Both the position numbers and the translations under genes were made by a program. The notes below the pieces were generated by a model. That model was not told where the DNA came from. It worked only from the letters and a program-made list of their open reading frames with translations, and did not search any database. Of a stretch of DNA of 64,000 bases, positions 35,762 through 46,477 are shown in pieces. Each line of letters opens with the position of its first letter. Within the stretch, counting starts at the first letter, position 1. Source of the stretch: Deltaproteobacteria bacterium (GTDB lineage: Bacteria > Desulfobacterota > Binatia > Binatales > Binataceae); assembly GCA_019237115.1 (NCBI GenBank), contig JAFAHS010000043.1, forward strand, positions 1 to 64,000, in the 5' to 3' direction.

Positions 35762-36451
35762 ATGGAACACAAGCACAGAACGTTTCAACTCGAACTCTCC
35801 GAACTGCGAACCAGGGTCAGCCGGATGGGAGAACTGGTTATCGAGCAGCTCGAGCAAGCGCTCGTGTGCCTGACGGAACACAATATTGGCGACGCACGGA
35901 CGATTATCGAGCGGGACATCAACCTGAACCGAATCGATATTGATGTGGAAGAGATGTGCCTGCAGTTCCTTGCCCTTCACCAGCCGGTGGCCGGGGATCT
36001 CCGCTTCATCACCGCGGCGATGAAGATTACCACTGAACTGGAGCGAATCGGCGATCGCGTGGTCAACCTCTGCGAGGCGGTAGTTTATGGGGGTGAGCAC
36101 CCTTCGGTGCCAACCGACGAGCAGGTCCCGCAGATCGGCAAGCTCGCTGCGGCAATGGTCCGTGATGCAATGGCAGCTTTTTCACGAGGCGACGCTGCGC
36201 TGGTACGACCGGTGATGGAGAAGGACAAGGAATTCGACGCCCTTTACAGTCACGTGTTTCCGAATCTCATCACCTCGTTGGCAAAGGACCCCGAGCGAAT
36301 TGCCCAAGATGCGAAATTGGCCCTATTGTCGAAAGACCTGAATGAGATCTCGGAGCACGCGACCAATATCGCAGAAATGGTGATGTTCATGGTCGAGGGC
36401 AAGGAACTACAGCACATGGACATGTACGAGAGGCGGACGCGGACTGACTAA
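35762..36451 (+). CDS. phoU: Phosphate uptake regulator PhoU
   Basis: 229-residue PhoU, a two-repeat helical bundle that restrains PhoR/Pst signalling in other bacteria. The repeats show the metal-binding E/D-x-x-x-D pattern in ITTELERIGDRVVNLCEAV and in KDLNEISEHATNIAEMVMFM. LHQPVAGDLRFITAAMK is also typical. It starts at the ATG at 35762. No pst or phoR/phoB genes are adjacent, so it is a solitary phoU; a small gene follows at 36470. Confidence 0.93.
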   Translation: MEHKHRTFQLELSELRTRVSRMGELVIEQLEQALVCLTEHNIGDARTIIERDINLNRIDIDVEEMCLQFLALHQPVAGDLRFITAAMKITTELERIGDRVVNLCEAVVYGGEHPSVPTDEQVPQIGKLAAAMVRDAMAAFSRGDAALVRPVMEKDKEFDALYSHVFPNLITSLAKDPERIAQDAKLALLSKDLNEISEHATNIAEMVMFMVEGKELQHMDMYERRTRTD

Positions 36452-36469
36452 CGGCAGGAACACAAGGCC

Positions 36470-36688
36470 ATGAAAGACACCGAAGCCAAGGCCAGAATGG
36501 CGATCGCGCTGTTGCGAGACGGCCTCCGGGAACTGGATTTCCAGCGCCTCGCGAGAGCTTCAAGCGAGCTGGTCCGAAGCGGAGTGCTGGAGTCCAGTCA
36601 TGGGATCGAACTCTCCAAGACGGTGGGCTTCCTACGACACGTCCTCCATGACGTCGAGGAGTGGGAGCGCGAGCACTCGTCCGGTTGA
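36470..36688 (+). CDS. Small hypothetical helical protein after phoU
   Basis: 72-residue, probably all-helical, charged protein (MKDTEAKARMAIALLRDG at the start, DVEEWEREHSSG at the end). I do not recognise a family. It starts 18 bases after phoU with a purine-rich site, ahead of a shared terminator, so it is probably co-transcribed with phoU. Its function is unknown. Confidence 0.6.
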   Translation: MKDTEAKARMAIALLRDGLRELDFQRLARASSELVRSGVLESSHGIELSKTVGFLRHVLHDVEEWEREHSSG

Positions 36689-36802
36689 TTTAAGAATTTG
36701 CCGGTCCGAGCGTTCGTCCGCTCAGGTTCCGCGTCTGCGAGTCAGCGGAAGTGAAGTCTGTGCACCCTCGGTCAGAGCTCCCCAGCGCCGCTTTGACGCC
36801 GA

Positions 36803-36840
36803 AAAATAAAGTGGGCGCCGGCTAGGCGCCCACTTCGTTT
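36803..36840. terminator. Bidirectional terminator between phoU unit and phosphatase
   Basis: Eleven-bp stem AAGTGGGCGCC / GGCGCCCACTT with loop GGCTA. A-rich bases on the left give a TTTATTTTT run to leftward transcripts; CGTTT follows on the right. Confidence 0.88.
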
Positions 36841-36868
36841 GGGCCGTCAATTTGTCGAGCCAATCGGC

Positions 36869-38599
36869 CTAGAAGGGAAGCCCCGGAAGAATTTGGGTGC
36901 CCTCCAGAGTCACGGCCTGCAGGCTACTTGAAGTAAGTCCCAGCGCTTGCAGGATCGTGGGAGCAATCGCGGCGGTCGCGACGGGGGCAGAAATCGTCGA
37001 ATTGGACAGTCCGGGGTTCGAGACCAGCAGGATGACGTTGGTGTCGTCATGCGCGAACCCACCGTGCTCCGCGAGCTTCTTCTTGCTGTTGGAGTAGGTC
37101 ACGCCGACATTGGGGGTAACAATGATGTCCGGCGTGCGCGGGTCCCCGCTGGGTGGCAGTCCCGGAGTGTTGTAATTGAGGCTCAGTGCGGGCCCCGAGA
37201 AAATTATGCCGATGCCCGCGATGTTATCCGCCAGCGGAAGGGCGGGCGAGGCGCTTTGCAGTTCCGCTACCGCAGTCGCCGTGTTGGCCGAGTCCGCAAG
37301 CCAGAGCAGCGCCACGTCGTCCTCGGTCGGTCCAATCGCGCTATTCTCCGTAGGCGCCAGGAAGCTGGCCAGAATCGTGGCCGGATCGTTGGGCGACCCG
37401 TTCGGATTGTAGCGGCTCGAATCTATCGGCGACTGCCCATGCTTCGCGCTGACAATGATCAGGGTCGAATCAAACAGACCCTGCTTCTTCAGCTCGGCGA
37501 CCATCTTGCCGATCGAGTTGTCAATAAATTCGATCTCTTTGAGTAATGAGGGGCTGGGCGTCCCGATGTTGTCGAGATAGCCGCCCTTCTCGCTGTAACC
37601 GGACGCGACCGGGCCGTGCTGGTAGATCAACTTCTGACCGATGCTGACGGCCTGAAAGTTCATGCCGAAAATGTTCGGAACCGTGGTCGTGGCGGTGGCG
37701 TTGTGGTTTTTGCCGTCGATCTCGTTGAGGATGGCCTGGACCTTTAACCCATCGTAGCACTGGATGTTTTGGAAACTGCCGGTATAGTCATCGGCCGCCC
37801 TCACCGCCAGCAGATCGGGAAGCGGATTGCAGCCAGCCACCTTGATGTCGCTGGACGGATAGTCCTGCGAATTGGAATTGATCTCGGGCGCATAGTAGTC
37901 GTCGACATTGGTATCAACATTACTCCCGGTTGGGCCGCCCACCGACGAATATGAAGGGTGTTTGTCGGACCAGGCAGTATAGCCTCCGTTGCCGTGAATA
38001 ACTCCGAAAATCGTGTTGACCCGGACAAAGTTCCACGGGTAGACGGGATTACAACTCTTGTCGCGGTCCAGGAACAACGGCTGGAGCGAAGCCACTCCGC
38101 CGTCACCGGTCGGCGCGCCGCCGTTGAGCACGTTCTTATTGATCGAGATGCCCTCGTCGAATTCGGTAGTCCAGCCGGGCGGCGTCGCTCCAGGGATACA
38201 AACTCCGGCGGGATTACCATTGCCACTGGTACGCGCCGGCCCGTTGAGCGAGCGATCAAACGCAACGTCGTAGTAAACACCCATCGATTTAGGGGAAGCC
38301 CCGCTGACTATTGACATCAGTCCGGGGAATGAGTCCGAGGGCTTCGACGTGGAAGAGGCAACATAGGTGACGCCGGTCAACGCGGCCAGATTCGGGCAAT
38401 ATGGGTTTCCGCCATTCACCCCACTGAGACCGGTCGAACAATTTGCGAAATCCACCGCATGCATGCCGTCGACGCTGAGCAACAGCACGCGGGAAATGCT
38501 CGGCGCGCTGCCGGCAGCCTGTGCCTGCTTCGGTGTTGGTGCGATCAACGCCGTCGCAAGGGCGCCAATGGCTACCCAAGCCTTAAGGTTATTGTCCAT
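36869..38599 (-). CDS. Secreted alkaline-phosphatase-superfamily phosphodiesterase
   Basis: 576-residue exported enzyme of the type I phosphodiesterase/nucleotide pyrophosphatase branch. The signal peptide ends near KQAQAAGSAP. The first metal site is VLLLSVDGMHAVDFANC, followed by a Ser/Thr nucleophile region TSKPSDSFPGLMSIVSGASP, then SAKHGQSPID and the late AEHGGFAHDDTNVILL, which supply further metal ligands. GGGAGG precedes the start. It is convergent with phoU, which hints at phosphate scavenging, but the substrate is unproven. Confidence 0.85.
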   Translation of the reverse strand: MDNNLKAWVAIGALATALIAPTPKQAQAAGSAPSISRVLLLSVDGMHAVDFANCSTGLSGVNGGNPYCPNLAALTGVTYVASSTSKPSDSFPGLMSIVSGASPKSMGVYYDVAFDRSLNGPARTSGNGNPAGVCIPGATPPGWTTEFDEGISINKNVLNGGAPTGDGGVASLQPLFLDRDKSCNPVYPWNFVRVNTIFGVIHGNGGYTAWSDKHPSYSSVGGPTGSNVDTNVDDYYAPEINSNSQDYPSSDIKVAGCNPLPDLLAVRAADDYTGSFQNIQCYDGLKVQAILNEIDGKNHNATATTTVPNIFGMNFQAVSIGQKLIYQHGPVASGYSEKGGYLDNIGTPSPSLLKEIEFIDNSIGKMVAELKKQGLFDSTLIIVSAKHGQSPIDSSRYNPNGSPNDPATILASFLAPTENSAIGPTEDDVALLWLADSANTATAVAELQSASPALPLADNIAGIGIIFSGPALSLNYNTPGLPPSGDPRTPDIIVTPNVGVTYSNSKKKLAEHGGFAHDDTNVILLVSNPGLSNSTISAPVATAAIAPTILQALGLTSSSLQAVTLEGTQILPGLPF

Positions 38600-39232
38600 A
38601 CGTTCCTCCCTGTTTTAATAGCCCGTAAGGCGGAAATAGCACCAAAATATGACCGTTCCTAGCGAACAAGATTAACCATCTCTTAAATAGCGTCTATTGC
38701 GCCTTTTTCACGGTAATAGTATTAGTCGCGGTGACCCTCCTTACTGGGCGAACAGTTACTTTACCGCCGGTTCGACCCTGGCAAACTTGTCAACAGGGTG
38801 CGCGCGGTTGTGACCATCACTGGATGTCACAAACCCAAATCGTCCTGCGAAGGTGTTTTTACGGTGAGGGTGACACGGTCGCGGCCCTGACTATTGCGAC
38901 GATCAAGAGCAGCGACGCCGCGGCAGCCACGGCGCGGTTAGTGATGGGCGAATGCCCGGCACTTTGATAGCACTGTCGACTCCATGAAGGCGCGTGGCGA
39001 TGTAAAGTATGGATAACCATCGGACTATTGCGATTGACAAAGTGTTCGTACTACGGAGTGCTTCGTACGGAGTTAAAACTGGCCAAGGCCTATCGACGCA
39101 ACCAGAAAGCTCTCGCGGTAACGTACATCTAACTATTTTCTCATGCAGAAAACATGGCCCTGGAAATCTAGGATATGTATAGTGCTGCTTTTCAGACGAC
39201 GCGTCGAATCGGAGGCCGGGAGGGACCAACAC
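38600..39232. other. Long intergenic region, no gene seen
   Basis: Divergent upstream region of the phosphodiesterase (left) and the propeller-like protein (right). No convincing ORF. A TTGACA at about 39034 faces right but lacks a good -10. The base composition is lower in GC than the genes around it. Confidence 0.5.
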
Positions 39233-40363
39233 GTGGCAAAAGGACTATTCTCGAGTTGGCTCGGGAACTATTTCGCTACATTTTACGCCAGCATTCTGTT
39301 CAGCGTGGTTGCGGCCCTGATACCGGCCAGCGGTCTGACCCAGGTGGTGGCAACGGCGCCGTACTCGGTCACCACTTTCGCGACCGCGCCGAGCGGCTTG
39401 AGCGCTCCCGACTCGGTAACATTCAGCGCCACCAATGTGTTCGTCGGGTACGGCAACGGAGGTGCGCCGGACGGCTCGGGCGGGGCAAAGAGCAATGTCG
39501 TTGAATATGATTTCAAGGGAAATACCATAACCACCTTCGACATCGTCGGTCACAACGACGGACTGCGCTACAATCCACGGACCAATACGCTGTGGGCATT
39601 GCAGAATGAGGATGGCAACGCCAATTTGTCGATAATCAGCCTGCGCAACGGCAGCCAGGAGATTTTTCAGCTTGGCACCGGGCCGCACGGCGGCGGATAC
39701 GACGATATCGACTTCAATTTTAACACGGTCTATCTCAGCGCGTCCGCGCCAACGATTAATCCAAACACCGCGCCCGCAATCGTGACGTTCCAGAATAGCA
39801 GGAAGGGACCGGTTTTGACCGGAATCTTAAACGGCAACGCGACCGTCACCAACGTGACTACCGGCACGAGGGAAACGCTCAATCTCCAGGATCCCGACTC
39901 GATGATCCTCAATTCGCTCGGTGAACTGGTCATGACCTCGCAGGGTGACGGCGAACTAATAATCGTTCAGCATCCGGGGTTGAGTTGTCAAAACGCATTG
40001 GTTGTTCCGCTCACGTCCGCAGCCGGCGGATCGACGATCGGCAATACCCAACTAGACGATACGGTATTCACCAATCAGAGTAGCGGCGAATTGCTGGTAG
40101 CAGACAAACAGCTAAACACGGTCTTCGCGATCACCGCGCCCTATTTCGGGCCAAGTGCGTATTCGGCCGTAAGCGTCTTCTCTACGCCGACCGCGGCAAG
40201 TCCGATCGAGTCATTCGTCGGACAGACGAACCTGACTACCGGATTCGTAACGCCAATCGTGACGGGGATGGGCAATCCCGGCGGGATGGCTTTTATCCCC
40301 TCGGGTGTGAATCTGGCGAAATACGTGGCTGCTTCCGCAGCGATCCCGGAATCTTGTCCATAG
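39233..40363 (+). CDS. Secreted propeller-like protein of unknown function
   Basis: About 376 residues from the GTG at 39233, which has GGGAGGG upstream; the frame is open from 39143. A hydrophobic signal segment (ASILFSVVAALIPASGL) is followed by repeats typical of beta-propellers: NVVEYDFKGNTITTFDIVG, LRYNPRTNTLWALQNEDGN, PDSMILNSLGELVMTSQGDG, SGELLVADKQLNTVFAIT and GNPGGMAFIPSG. Similar proteins occur as ScyD/ScyE-like or SMP-30/NHL propellers. A binding or scaffold role is as likely as catalysis. Confidence 0.7.
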   Translation: MAKGLFSSWLGNYFATFYASILFSVVAALIPASGLTQVVATAPYSVTTFATAPSGLSAPDSVTFSATNVFVGYGNGGAPDGSGGAKSNVVEYDFKGNTITTFDIVGHNDGLRYNPRTNTLWALQNEDGNANLSIISLRNGSQEIFQLGTGPHGGGYDDIDFNFNTVYLSASAPTINPNTAPAIVTFQNSRKGPVLTGILNGNATVTNVTTGTRETLNLQDPDSMILNSLGELVMTSQGDGELIIVQHPGLSCQNALVVPLTSAAGGSTIGNTQLDDTVFTNQSSGELLVADKQLNTVFAITAPYFGPSAYSAVSVFSTPTAASPIESFVGQTNLTTGFVTPIVTGMGNPGGMAFIPSGVNLAKYVAASAAIPESCP

Positions 40364-40455
40364 TTAACCGATTGACCATTTCCCGGTGACGGGGCCGGAT
40401 GGTCCGAGTTGATTCTGCGTTCGGTCTGCGCTTGTGAAAATCCGGTCTCTGGCGC

Positions 40456-40490
40456 GGCTGCTCGCTTGAACAGCGAGCGGCCGTTACTTT
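40456..40490 (+). terminator. Terminator-like hairpin
   Basis: Stem GGC(T)GCTCGCT / AGCGAGC(G)GCC with loop TGAAC, followed by GTTACTTT, about 90 bases after the propeller-like gene. The other bases from 40364 to 40764 hold no gene I trust. Confidence 0.6.
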
Positions 40491-40764
40491 AGCGACCAGG
40501 GTTCGGTCGCGCGCCGCTCACCACGAGTCAAATTTTCCAAGTCGTCGTAACATTCGACGACATCCACGATCGGTCGAAGCGACGCTTGCTGATGCGCGCG
40601 CCTCTTCGCGACCAGGCGTCCAGCTTCCGTCGTCTCCTGCGCGCTAAAGAGTGACGCGCGCGACTTGTCATTGCGCGGGGGGGCGACGTTCGGCGAGCCA
40701 TCGGGTCGAAATGTCCTGAGCTTCAGGAGGGAACCGACGGAACCACGGGATGCTGGCAGGGCGA

Positions 40765-42102
40765 TCAATCCATGCGATATCGCTTGCGCTTTCGCCACAG
40801 GGTCGCGTTTCCTATGCCCAAGGTAGTGGCGGCCTCTTCCAGGGTAGGACTCAGGTCGAGGACCCGGCGAATGTGTTCCTGCTCGACCGCTTCCAGCGTC
40901 ATTTTGGAATGCGGTTCGGCTGCGCGAAGGCCGTTGGTTCGGCCAACCGCCTCGGAGAGATCTTCCTTGCGTATCACGCGGCCTCGGCTCAAGACGACCG
41001 CCCGTTCCACGACATTACGCAACTCGCGGAGATTTCCCGGCCACGAGTGCGCTACCAGCGCGGCCGCAGCTTCAGGGCCAAACCGCAACTCCGCGCGTCC
41101 GTTGCGTACCGCGGATTCCATCAGCAATTTGTCGGCGAAGGATAGAATGTCCTCGGAGCGCTCGCGGAGCGGGGGAACGCGAAGGTTTATTACGTTGAGG
41201 CGGTAATACAAATCCGCGCGGAAGCCGCCCCGAGCCACTTCTTCTTCCAGTTTGCGGTTGGTGGCAGCGATTATTCGGGTATCGACTCGGGTGGTCTGCT
41301 CGCCACCCACGCGCTCGAAACATCCTTCCTGCAGATAGCGCAGAAACTTGGCCTGCAAGTTAAGCGGTAGCTCTGCTACCTCGTCGAGAAATACGGTGCC
41401 GCCATCCGCCGCTTCCAGCCGTCCCGGCTTGTCTCTGTAGGCGCCGGTGAAAGCACCCTTAACGTGACCGAACAATTCGCTCTCGAGCAGGGAATCGGAG
41501 AGGGTGGTGCAATTGACGATCGTGAAGGTTCGATCGCGCCGTGCGCTCCATTCATGAATCTGTCGCGCCAGCACGTTCTTACCGCTGCCAGTCTCACCGG
41601 TCAGCAGTATCGTCGCGTCGCTGGAGGCGGCCGTGTAGGCGGTTTCCAATAGCGCCTGATAGTACGGACTGCGGGTAGCCAGCGCAGATGGCACAGTCGC
41701 GGGGTCTCGAGACCGGAGTTGCGATCGCAGTTGATGCTCCTGGGCGGCGCGCTCAATGGTTCGACGGATTTGCGCTACTGAGAATGGCTTGGTCAGGTAG
41801 TCATACGCACCTTCCTTTACTGCGGCCACCGCATTTTCGATAGTGCCGTAGGCAGTCATTAGAATCACCACCGTTTTCTCGCAGGTGTCCTTGATTCTTT
41901 TCAGCAGCTCCAAACCATTCATCTCTGCCATTCGCCAATCGCTAAGCACGAGGTCGAATTCCTGGGCGCCTTCGATCAGCTGGAGCGCCCGTGGGCCGTT
42001 TTCCGCGCTATGAACCTCGTAGTCGAGTGATTGCAGGGTCCGCACCAGACCCAGACGGATGTTTCTGTCGTCGTCGACGATCAGCAGTTTCGGCATGGCC
42101 AT
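40765..42102 (-). CDS. NtrC-family sigma-54 response regulator
   Basis: 445-residue enhancer-binding activator. Receiver domain: LLIVDDDRNIRLGLV with the acidic pocket, phospho-acceptor Asp in DLVLSDWRMAEMNG, then MTAYGTIENAV and the Lys of YDYLTKPFS. AAA+ domain: GETGSGKNVLARQIH (Walker A), the sigma-54 contact loop ELFGHVKGAFTGAYRDKPG, GGTVFLDEVAELPL (Walker B). C-terminal Fis-type HTH: LEEAATTLGIGNATLWRKRK. The ATG at 42102 lies four bases after the stop of the kinase gene. It is the last gene of the Kdp locus, in the place usually held by kdpE, and two -24/-12 promoters precede the Kdp genes, so these are its likely targets. Confidence 0.93.
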   Translation of the reverse strand: MAMPKLLIVDDDRNIRLGLVRTLQSLDYEVHSAENGPRALQLIEGAQEFDLVLSDWRMAEMNGLELLKRIKDTCEKTVVILMTAYGTIENAVAAVKEGAYDYLTKPFSVAQIRRTIERAAQEHQLRSQLRSRDPATVPSALATRSPYYQALLETAYTAASSDATILLTGETGSGKNVLARQIHEWSARRDRTFTIVNCTTLSDSLLESELFGHVKGAFTGAYRDKPGRLEAADGGTVFLDEVAELPLNLQAKFLRYLQEGCFERVGGEQTTRVDTRIIAATNRKLEEEVARGGFRADLYYRLNVINLRVPPLRERSEDILSFADKLLMESAVRNGRAELRFGPEAAAALVAHSWPGNLRELRNVVERAVVLSRGRVIRKEDLSEAVGRTNGLRAAEPHSKMTLEAVEQEHIRRVLDLSPTLEEAATTLGIGNATLWRKRKRYRMD

Positions 42103-42106
42103 GTTT

Positions 42107-43162
42107 TCAGGCGAGAGGAAGGTCGATGGTGAATATATTTCCGCGCTGGGAACCCTCGGCGAAAATTCGGCCGCCATGAGCTTCGACGATTTCTTTTGCG
42201 ATCTCCAACCCGAGCGCTTCTGCGCCGCTTTCGGAATTCTCCGGCATCCACTGAATACCGCGCTCGAAAATGGTGTCGGCTATGTCGGGCGGCATCGCGG
42301 GGCCAGTGTCGGATACCTGAAGCCGAAGGCGGCTCGCCTCTCTCAGGGCACAAACGTTGATTTCCCCTCCGTCCGGGGTACACGAGAGTGCGTTATTGAT
42401 CAGGGTCGCAAGCACCCACGCCAGTTTGACCGGGTCGCCATAACACAGAAGCCCGTGCTCGGTACGAACCTTGAGACGGATCGCCTTCTGGCCGGCCTGG
42501 AGCAAAAACCTTTTGACCACCGAGGCTGCCATCCCGCCGAGGTCAAGAGTGATACTCCGCACCGCAATGGCGGCGGTCTCGCCGCGAACCGCGCTCACCA
42601 GGCCTTCAGACAAATCACGGATTCGCGAGACCTCTTCAACTAACGTGTCGACTATCTCGTGTTGCTTTGCGCCCTGCGCGTTTCGTTTAAGCAATCCCAC
42701 CGCAAGTGATAGGGCGGTCAGGGGGGTGTTGAGCTCGTGCGAAAGGGAAGCGATCAGGTTGGTGCGGGCGCGCTCCTTGTCTCTCAGATGGGTCAGGTCG
42801 TGAAATAGGATGAGGAGGCCGAGAAGCTCTCCGTCGCTGGCGTGCAGCGCGCTTTGCCTGAGCAGGTAATGGTGTTCACGCCCGCGCACCCGGAGCGCGA
42901 CCTCCGCTTGTTGTTCGTCGGCAGGATACTCATTGATGCGGTTCACTGCCTCGCAAATCTGTAGGTAGTGCGGATGCCTACATTCAAGCCCGGTGAAGAG
43001 TTGTCCGAGGAGCTGGACGGGTTCAATACCCAGGATGATGGCGGCCAGTTCATTGATGTGGACCACCCGCGACTTCTGGTCGAGGAGAATTGCTCCAATC
43101 GCGAGGCTCTCCATGACCGCCGCGGTTCTACTCAACTTATCGCCGGTGACCGGTGGATCCAT
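42107..43162 (-). CDS. Cytosolic sensor histidine kinase with PAS domain
   Basis: About 351 residues from the ATG at 43162 (AAAGG upstream). No membrane segment. PAS domain at about 15-125 (AIGAILLDQKSRVVHINELA, LHASDGELLGLLILFHDLT). HisKA phospho-acceptor in LIASLSHELNTPLTALSLAV. HATPase_c with the N-box LINNALSCTPDGG, LQVSDTGPAMPP and LGLEIAKEIVEAHGG. It lies 57 bases downstream of kdpC and four bases before the NtrC-type regulator; the pair forms one two-component system. It lacks the KdpD, Usp and four-helix membrane domains of true KdpD, so it must sense a cytoplasmic signal. Confidence 0.9.
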   Translation of the reverse strand: MDPPVTGDKLSRTAAVMESLAIGAILLDQKSRVVHINELAAIILGIEPVQLLGQLFTGLECRHPHYLQICEAVNRINEYPADEQQAEVALRVRGREHHYLLRQSALHASDGELLGLLILFHDLTHLRDKERARTNLIASLSHELNTPLTALSLAVGLLKRNAQGAKQHEIVDTLVEEVSRIRDLSEGLVSAVRGETAAIAVRSITLDLGGMAASVVKRFLLQAGQKAIRLKVRTEHGLLCYGDPVKLAWVLATLINNALSCTPDGGEINVCALREASRLRLQVSDTGPAMPPDIADTIFERGIQWMPENSESGAEALGLEIAKEIVEAHGGRIFAEGSQRGNIFTIDLPLA

Positions 43163-43219
43163 GGATAACCTTTGCGCAGGTTGAACCGCGTCGACGGGCC
43201 TCGCGAGGTGCAATCATAC

Positions 43220-44236
43220 CTACTTCGGTTCGCCATAGCGGTCCTTTAGAGCAAGGTTAACCTGAAGCACATTGACGAACTGCTCGCCCGCCAGTCCGCC
43301 AAAGGCGGCGGAGGCATTCTGCTGAAGGATCTGCTCGATCTCGTCGTGCACCTGCTTGGGATCGCGCTTGGTGTCGGCAGCCCATTTGTCCGCAACTCGA
43401 TCGAGCTGGTACTCGGCGTTCTCCATGCTGATGTGGGGATCCAATCCCGAGCCCGAAGCCATCACCATGTCCGCCGGGATGTCCTGAAGCGCGGCATCGG
43501 CGTGCTCCTGGCGCCACATGTCGAAGAATATCGATTGTATATCGGAACCCGTGCTCACCGGTTCGATCGCCGTGGTGGTCTTCCCGTCCTTGCCCGTTTG
43601 AGTCACCGCGGAAGGAAACTTGCCCGGGTTGTCCCTGGAGAAATTTTCGAAGAACAGCACTGCGAGATCGGGGGCCTTGGGTTCGGGTGTCCCAGGGTTG
43701 TCTTTCTTCCACTGCGCCACTTCGTTGGAGTGTTTTTTGGTCCAGTCATCAACGTACCCGCCATGAGAAGGATCGGCGTTGACCCACCCGGTCGCTAGTC
43801 CGTTGTGCGCGTCGGCCCACTGCGCGACGATGTGTGGCTGTCCGCCGAACTTGTCCTGCTGAAACCATGCCTCGATGTCAGCGGCGACCAGCTGCCCTTT
43901 CTTGGGTCCGTCGCTGTATTTGACGATCGGGCCGAGGGTGCGCGCCACCCTGTCGCGCAACGCATAGTTGGACGCGGCCAGGTTCGATGGTGCCGATGCC
44001 GACGCATCATACGACGCCGCCGAAGGCCGCGGCTGGAAATACTCGTCCTTGGTGAAGGGCTGCGCGATCAGGAGCGAACCGATCGCGTTCCCTTTGGCAT
44101 CGCGCACGATGCTGCCGTTGGCCTGGAAGGGGAAGAACAGCTGTCCGATTACCCACAGCACCGCCGGATATGCCAGGCACACCGTCGGAATTACGAAGAG
44201 AAACAGCAGAAAACTCTTCGAAAAGTAGCGTCCCAT
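43220..44236 (-). CDS. kdpC: Potassium-transporting ATPase subunit C, enlarged
   Basis: 338-residue KdpC, the single-span subunit that stabilises KdpAB and aids ATP binding. The N-terminal membrane helix and FPFQANGSIVRDAKGNAIGS, GSLLIAQPFTKDEYFQPRPS are canonical, as are the C-terminal VMASGSGLDPHIS and NVLQVNLALKDRYG. Typical KdpC has about 190 residues; here about 130 extra residues are inserted between SNLAASN and the DMVMASGSGLDPH part. The insert is rich in Asp, Lys and Trp (AQWADAHNGLATGWVNADPS, FFENFSRDNPGKFPSAV). Its role is unknown. Ends 57 bases before the kinase gene. Confidence 0.93.
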   Translation of the reverse strand: MGRYFSKSFLLFLFVIPTVCLAYPAVLWVIGQLFFPFQANGSIVRDAKGNAIGSLLIAQPFTKDEYFQPRPSAASYDASASAPSNLAASNYALRDRVARTLGPIVKYSDGPKKGQLVAADIEAWFQQDKFGGQPHIVAQWADAHNGLATGWVNADPSHGGYVDDWTKKHSNEVAQWKKDNPGTPEPKAPDLAVLFFENFSRDNPGKFPSAVTQTGKDGKTTTAIEPVSTGSDIQSIFFDMWRQEHADAALQDIPADMVMASGSGLDPHISMENAEYQLDRVADKWAADTKRDPKQVHDEIEQILQQNASAAFGGLAGEQFVNVLQVNLALKDRYGEPK

Positions 44237-44266
44237 TGTAGTAGTTACTCCTCTGATTCCCTCGCC

Positions 44267-46429
<2,163 letters not shown>

Positions 46430-46477
46430 CTAAATTGCTCCGTGGACCTTCTTCTCTTTCTGGTGGATCGGTTCCGG

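Noticed and set aside
40484..40798. Open frame of 104 codons after the response-regulator gene
   Set aside because: It overlaps the regulator's 3' end, crosses a terminator-like hairpin and resembles no family.
40765..43162. KdpD/KdpE annotation for the two-component genes
   Set aside because: The kinase has no KdpD, Usp or membrane domains, and the regulator is an AAA+ sigma-54 activator, not OmpR-like.
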